In this document: in pieces, positions 59,476-64,000 of the stretch | Numbering within the stretch: position 1 is the first letter of the stretch | How the letters are laid out: each line of letters opens with the position of its first letter | NCBI GenBank assembly: GCA_010015675.1 | Contig: ML977030.1 | Coordinates: forward strand, 110,724-174,723 | Origin: Byssothecium circinans | Lineage: Eukaryota > Ascomycota > Dothideomycetes > Pleosporales > Massarinaceae | Reading direction: 5' to 3' | DNA length: 64,000 bases | Position numbers and translations under genes: made by a program | Notes under the pieces: model-generated | Seen by the model: the letters and a program-made list of their open reading frames with translations, nothing else | What the model was told of the DNA's origin: nothing | Databases searched by the model: none

Positions 59476-59846
59476 GGTATGGGATGCGATGATGGGTGAC
59501 GGTAGGTAGGGCTGAGCGGAGCTTGGGGTAGCTCGTTGCTGAGAATGACGTGATTGGCCAGCACGCTGATAACGATAAGGCTGGAGACGCGTGCACGCGT
59601 CGAGCTGGAATCAAATATTGGAAATCATCTGCCACCCACTGTATTGTGAATGAGATGTTTTAACTCTGGAAGAGCACCCAATTCCTTCCGATATATTCGC
59701 TATTCCAATGCCAATTGGGCTATCTTGAAAACGCCTTGTGTCAACCTTCGCAAACGCCATTTCAGTCCATTCCATTCTCAGCTGGGCTGCGAAAACCCCC
59801 CTTATTGTGCGCGATATGTGTAGGCTGTTTCGTATATGGTGGTTGG

Positions 59847-60316
59847 TTACAGAGGACTCGTGGCGGGTTCTTGGGCTGGCGTTGCCGGTTCGGTCGAGGC
59901 AGCTTCTTGGTTCTTGCTCTTGAAGGCTGTCGAAGATTAGTACCCGGACATTATATCACATAGGGAATACTACGTACGCTGTCGACACATGGGACACTTT
60001 TCCTGGGCGCTCTCCTGCCGTAGCCACGAGAAGATGCAATGCTACTCTCATCAGCCAAGTTCTCCAGGAAGTCCGTCATCTTCGTACCATGTGGAAAGAG
60101 TGATTGCACTCGCCCAGCACTGCGTTGATTAGCAGATAAACACGTAAGCCATCTTCTTGAGGGGTTTAACATACACAGCGGACAATCGTCGCCTGGGTAC
60201 TTGCACTTGGAGCAGGTGCTGTCGTAGGGATTGCGGCAGATACCACAGACGTCGTCATCAGGCATATCCCACCGCCAGGCGGCGACGGCGTTCCACTCCT
60301 TGATCGTCACCTTCAT
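59847..60316 (-). CDS. APC11: Anaphase-promoting complex subunit 11 (RING-H2)
   Basis: Four minus-strand exons (60316-60175, 60119-60088, 60041-59978, 59926-59847) encode 105 residues. Start MKVTIKEWNAVAAWRWDMPD is the conserved Apc11 N-terminus. The RING-H2 ligands follow in order: CGIC, CSKC, DDCP, then GECNHSFHMHCI across introns 1 and 2, and KCPMCRQ. Intron 1 must use the GTATGT donor at 60174 to give the phase that keeps DCPLLLGEC, the right length against DCPLVWGQC of human APC11. A 26-residue Ala/Thr/Glu-rich tail extends beyond the usual end. Apc11 binds the E2 and catalyses ubiquitin transfer by the APC/C on cell-cycle substrates in the nucleus. Confidence 0.95.
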
Positions 60317-60823
60317 CGTGCAGGACTCGGTGTTGATAGCGACGTCTTCACTGTTGCGTGGTTGAGACGAAAACAAACAATTCCAAAGGTGAGGGGCGGC
60401 GCACGGTCCACTCACTTGAACATCGATGATCCCTGCAGCAGCTCCCCACTTTTCCGGATGACGACAGACGGGACCCCGATAGTGACATTCACTGATAACT
60501 AAACTACAATTCCTTCTTCTTTTATCACGATACCGGACCGGAAAAGATCCCAAATGAGCTGAATAATTGACGACAATCAACGTGCGGGTAAGTATCCATT
60601 CATTCCACCGCATGACTTGACTTTCCAAGCAAAGCGCACCGTACCTACTACGGCCTAGCTACGGCCGATCTGCAACAGTGCACGGAAAGCTAAACTAAAG
60701 CTCGAGCTTGCAGGTGCTGGGCCCCTCACGTGCCCCTCACTCTTCTTTATCACGCCGTTGCAGAATATATAGCGTCCTGACCCACCTTTACACTCCCCTT
60801 AACGAGCCGCTACAGCTTCCACA
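60317..60823. promoter_or_regulatory. Divergent promoter, APC11 / sulfurtransferase
   Basis: Shared 507-bp region. A TCACGTGC site with palindromic CACGTG lies at 60727-60732 and a TATATA box at about 60766-60771, some 55 bases before the sulfurtransferase ATG. CACGTG is the Cbf1-type site that drives sulfur-metabolism genes in yeast, apt for a sulfurtransferase; occupancy is inference. Confidence 0.55.
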
Positions 60824-61897
60824 ATGCTGCTCACACGCCTCCGATGTCCGCTGCGTCCGCTGCCCTCCATACCCCCCTCCTCCTTCCTCCCCTTATCGAT
60901 TGGTAGACGCGCCATGTCGTCCCAATATACCCTCTCCACGTACCTCGTCACGCCCAATGAGCTCAACACCGCGCTCCAGAAGAATGTCCACAGCAAGCTA
61001 TCGACGGCCCCAAAGGTCATTCCGTTGTGCGCGTCGTGGTTCCTGCCGAACGACGGGAGGGTCGGGCTGGATACGTTTAAAGAGTGCCGAATCCCTCATG
61101 CGCGCTTCTTCGACCTGGATGAAGTCAAGGACCCCAAGAGTCCGTATCCGCATATGCTGCCGTCAGCAAAGGACTTTTCAAAGGCGATGGGTCAATTGGG
61201 CATCCGCAAGGACGACAGCGTTGTGGTGTACGACTCCAAAGAGCTAGGCATCTTTTCCGCGCCGAGGGTCGGATGGACACTGCAGGCTTTCGGTCATCCG
61301 AATGTGCACGTGCTGAACAACTTCCGCAAATGGGTCGACGAGGGATATCCCACCGAGAGCGGCGTACCGGCTGATGTCGAGGAGGTGGAGTATCCTTTGC
61401 CCGAGCTGGCTGAATCGAAGGTGGTGGCTTTCGAGGAGGTGAGGGAAATCGCGAAGGAATTGGGCAAGGAAGGGGCCGAGGAAGTGCAGATTCTGGATGC
61501 GAGGAGTCTGGGCAGGTGGAAGGGGACTGACCCTGAGCCACGTGAAGGTAAACCTCGATCCCACTCATCTTTTCTGGAAACAAACTGACCGGTCATAGGT
61601 CTCTCATCCGGACACATCCCCTACTCCATCTCCGTCCCCGTGGCCGATCTTCTCGATCCCGACACCAAGACTCTCCTCCCCGCATCAGAGCTCCAAGCCA
61701 TCTTCAAATCCAAAGGCGTAGATCCCTCCAAACCAATCATCAGCAGTTGCGGTACCGGCGTCACAGCCGCCGTCATCGATGCCGCTCTCACAGAAGCGGG
61801 CTTCCCGCTTGAGAATCGGAGGATCTATGACGGCAGCTGGACGGAGTGGGCGCAGCGGGTCAAGCCTACTGAAGGCCTGATTCGTAAGTCTGAGTGA
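60824..61897 (+). CDS. TUM1: 3-mercaptopyruvate/thiosulfate sulfurtransferase (Tum1/MPST-like)
   Basis: Two exons (60824-61547, 61599-61897) give 340 residues; the intron splits a Gly codon (G|GT) of GLSSGHIP. Two rhodanese domains are visible: residues about 35-180 (CASWFLPNDGR, ARFFDLDEVKDPKSPYPHML, VVVYDSKELGIFSAPRVGWT) and about 215-335 (ILDARSLGRW, then RE-GLSSGHIPYSISVP). The catalytic loop is CGTGVTA with Cys292, close to the CGSGVTA loop of MPST. The first 30 residues are basic, amphipathic and end near Met31 (MSSQYTLS), so alternative starts at 60824 and 60914 could give mitochondrial and cytosolic forms. It transfers sulfur from mercaptopyruvate, feeding tRNA thiolation and H2S production in yeast. 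Confidence 0.94.
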
Positions 61898-62737
61898 GTT
61901 GTGGAGCTGGGAAGCAATTAAAATGCTGCGTTTGCGTGTTCGTGTACATACCTCTACCCTTTCCTTTCTTCTCTTCTCTCCTTTTCGCAGCCGCTGCATC
62001 GGCTTGTAGTATATGTAGCCCAGGCTCGGTTGAAGGCTCGGGCATGCGACTCTTTGCGGCGCCAGGCGCTAGTGCAGCTCTGGTCATGGTAAAAGAAAAT
62101 TGCAGCATCAATGCCCCAAAAAAGCAGCCTTGCTTATTTTTTGCCTCACACCGTTCTTAATTCTTAGCATGCTTTAAAAACAAAAACTTCGAGCCGTCCG
62201 GGACGGATCACCTGACGCCCCACAGTCCAAGCACGTTGAGGATCCATCAATCCGAGAAGAGAAGAGAAGAGGATCTGCGCCTTTGGGATAGTTAACGCGA
62301 GAGAAACAGAAGTTCTCGTCGAAAGCCGATGCACCTCCCGCCCACACTTTTTATGCGCGGTTGTGACGATCCAACATCCAACATCCCAGCCATCTTCATC
62401 CTATAAAAGACACGGACTCCGCACCCCTACCCATCCACCTTCCCTCCAATCACCTAAACACCCAAACATCCAAACACCCAAACACCGAGACGCCGATCAT
62501 TGTGTCCCACTCCACTCCACTCCACCGGCCGTGTCGACACCGCTGACACTATACTGCACCCTCAGAAACGGAAACAGGACCGCCTTGGTATCTGCCCTAC
62601 TGAACTGCTTGCTTCCTTGAATCAGGGACGCTGATCTCGTGATTCGGAAACTGGTTGTGGACTCAGGGGTGTGAGTATTTTATCTTGCTCTGGGATGGGA
62701 TGAGGAGCCGGCTAGGCGTGAAGGGGGAGGGAGAAGG

Positions 62738-62740
<3 letters not shown>

Positions 62741-62797
<57 letters not shown>
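62741..62797. repeat. G57 homopolymer
   Basis: Fifty-seven consecutive G following a G-rich lead (GGGGGAGGGAGAAGGGGA). Capable of forming G-quadruplex in principle; its length in the assembly is unreliable. Confidence 0.97.
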
Positions 62798-62799
<2 letters not shown>

Positions 62800-63459
62800 T
62801 GAAGTGGCTGACTGGGGATGATTATTTATCCAGGTCCGCCGCAAGCAGGCGCTATGTACACTACAATCAAGTTTGAGCACAGAAAAACAAGACCACTCGA
62901 GAAATCACACGCAAACTTCATCGCGAGACGCTGGTGCCAGAAAATTGCAAGCGCGTAAAAATCTATCCTTCATGCAAAGTGTAGTGGGCTAAATCCTCAG
63001 AGCAGTTCTACCATGTAATATTAATCTTATTCCCTGAGGTTTTTCGCGAAACTGTGAGGCTAGGCGACCTGCACACTGCGCTGTTTAGTATGGACTTTGC
63101 GTAGAACCCGTCGCCCATGCTGATTGACAAATACGGATGATGAACCGCCACTCAAGCAAAACAATAAGACTTACAAATTATTATGTTAGATTAAGCTTTA
63201 CTAACCAATACCATGACGTTGGCAATGCTCTCCTCATAGCATGATCGCAGACATTGATCGCAATGTTGCTAACACGCCTTTTAGAGTGCCCAATACTTAA
63301 ATGCCGCCTTCATCTTAGTAAAGTTGAACGTTTTTTGAGCTTGTGGCTTTCTATCATAGTTTATGAGTGTTGGATTGAGCACTACATATATCCACTCACT
63401 GGTGAATTCTCATCGGGACTACTTTTGTCCAACAATGAGGCTCTTAAAGGTGCTTGGGA

Positions 63460-64000
63460 TCAAGCTTCCCATTTGAAGTAGTTCTGCTCGCTGTAGATTG
63501 ATAGCAGTAATAGTCTTTGAGTAATTATCCACATGGACTGGGTATTGCACCCGTACTTTGTCGCTCCACTCATTTCGGCCTCAATAATATCTTCATCTCT
63601 TGATAATCGTGATGTCTCGTCAAACTTGAAAATGATATTGTGTTGACCGGCTTCACTCGTGCTTTTTACCGGAAATCGTGGACTTCGGTTGCTTTGTTCG
63701 CCAGGAAATGATGGCGCAACTCTTCCACTGTCCTTCATCCCAATCACGGTGGCGATGGAAATTGACTAGTTCCAGACTCAGAAGGGATACAAGTTTGCGA
63801 TTCGATACGCCGAACGACATGCCTCCATGAAAAGCGAACCCGGCATCCCTTACGAGAATCCCAGATGATAAAGGTAAGATGCTCAGCCAGATCTACGTAT
63901 ACATGTTGCTTGAAGAATGGGCGTTTTCCATCCCAGGCGTCGCTCTCATTAGGGTATCAAAAAACGCCATGTCCACACCCTGAAGGGCCCAGTCATCTAT
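63460..64000 (-). pseudogene. Possible broken gene entering from the right edge
   Basis: On the minus strand, protein-like segments occur in shifting frames: IDDWALQGVDMAFFDTLMRA (about 64000-63941), WDGKRPFFKQHVYVDLAEHL continuing TFIIWDSRKG (about 63935-63846), a DWDEGQWKSCAIISW segment (about 63738-63694) in another frame, and FDETSRLSRDEDIIEAEMSG (about 63620-63561), ending at a stop at 63460. One apparent frame change lies near 63936, with no splice pair. The 5' end is outside the window. Family not recognised; it may be a decayed gene. Confidence 0.33.

Larger units (their letters stand above)
61898..64000. other. 2.1-kb 3' region without supported intact gene
   Basis: Sulfurtransferase 3' flank, then ordinary non-coding DNA, the 57-G homopolymer, and AT-rich sequence from 62800 to 63250. 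A broken gene candidate lies at the right edge (separate entry). Confidence 0.5.

Overview
The window reads as nuclear chromosomal DNA of a filamentous ascomycete (Pezizomycotina, plausibly a dothideomycete). The support is: short introns (about 46-71 nt) with GTRNGT donors and CTRAC branch points; intron-containing housekeeping genes of fungal type (KHA1-like antiporter, GPI mannosyltransferase I, TRAX, APC11, mercaptopyruvate sulfurtransferase); fungal cell-wall enzymes (GT2 synthase, GH16 glucanase, WSC/copper-radical oxidase); long repeat-rich gene-poor blocks; and no bacterial operons or Shine-Dalgarno sites. No rRNA, convincing tRNA, CRISPR or intact transposon was found.

Layout: (1) 0.5-5.4 kb holds a K+/H+ antiporter and an AT-hook/tail-anchored protein. 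(2) 5.4-13.1 kb is a gene desert with minisatellites and an 80-bp assembly gap. (3) 13.1-17.8 kb is a compact cluster: a PIN-like/RGG protein, TRAX, and the divergent PIG-M gene. (4) 17.8-20.4 kb is an AT-rich relic with TATACCAG hairpins and a frameshifted secreted-protein candidate. (5) 20.4-32.9 kb is a cell-surface carbohydrate cluster: a ten-exon GT2 synthase (minus), a membrane-anchored GH16 enzyme, and a multi-WSC glyoxal-oxidase-type gene preceded by a decayed WSC segment. (6) 32.9-39.6 kb is a desert with a 216-bp duplication. (7) 39.6-48.6 kb is about 9 kb of nested tandem arrays with at least seven unit types, part of it in exon/intron-like units. (8) 48.6-52.4 kb is unexplained. 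(9) 52.4-61.9 kb is gene-dense again: flavin-reductase-like protein and SDR (divergent), a large acidic protein that I read as a catalytically dead ubiquitin-specific protease, a conserved unknown, and APC11 divergent from the sulfurtransferase. (10) 61.9-64 kb is non-coding, with a run of 57 G and a probable broken gene at the right edge.

Functional links are modest. Three enzymes of 5 act on cell-wall or extracellular carbohydrate. APC11 and the dead-USP candidate both belong to ubiquitin biology but are probably unlinked in function. The most notable observations are the pseudo-USP, the exon-like tandem array at 39.6-41.7 kb, and splice-site or frame lesions in otherwise well-preserved genes (GT2 intron 5 acceptor, oxidase last donor, WSC nonsense and deletion), which are either real decay or assembly errors. 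All exon structures come from reading the sequence by eye.
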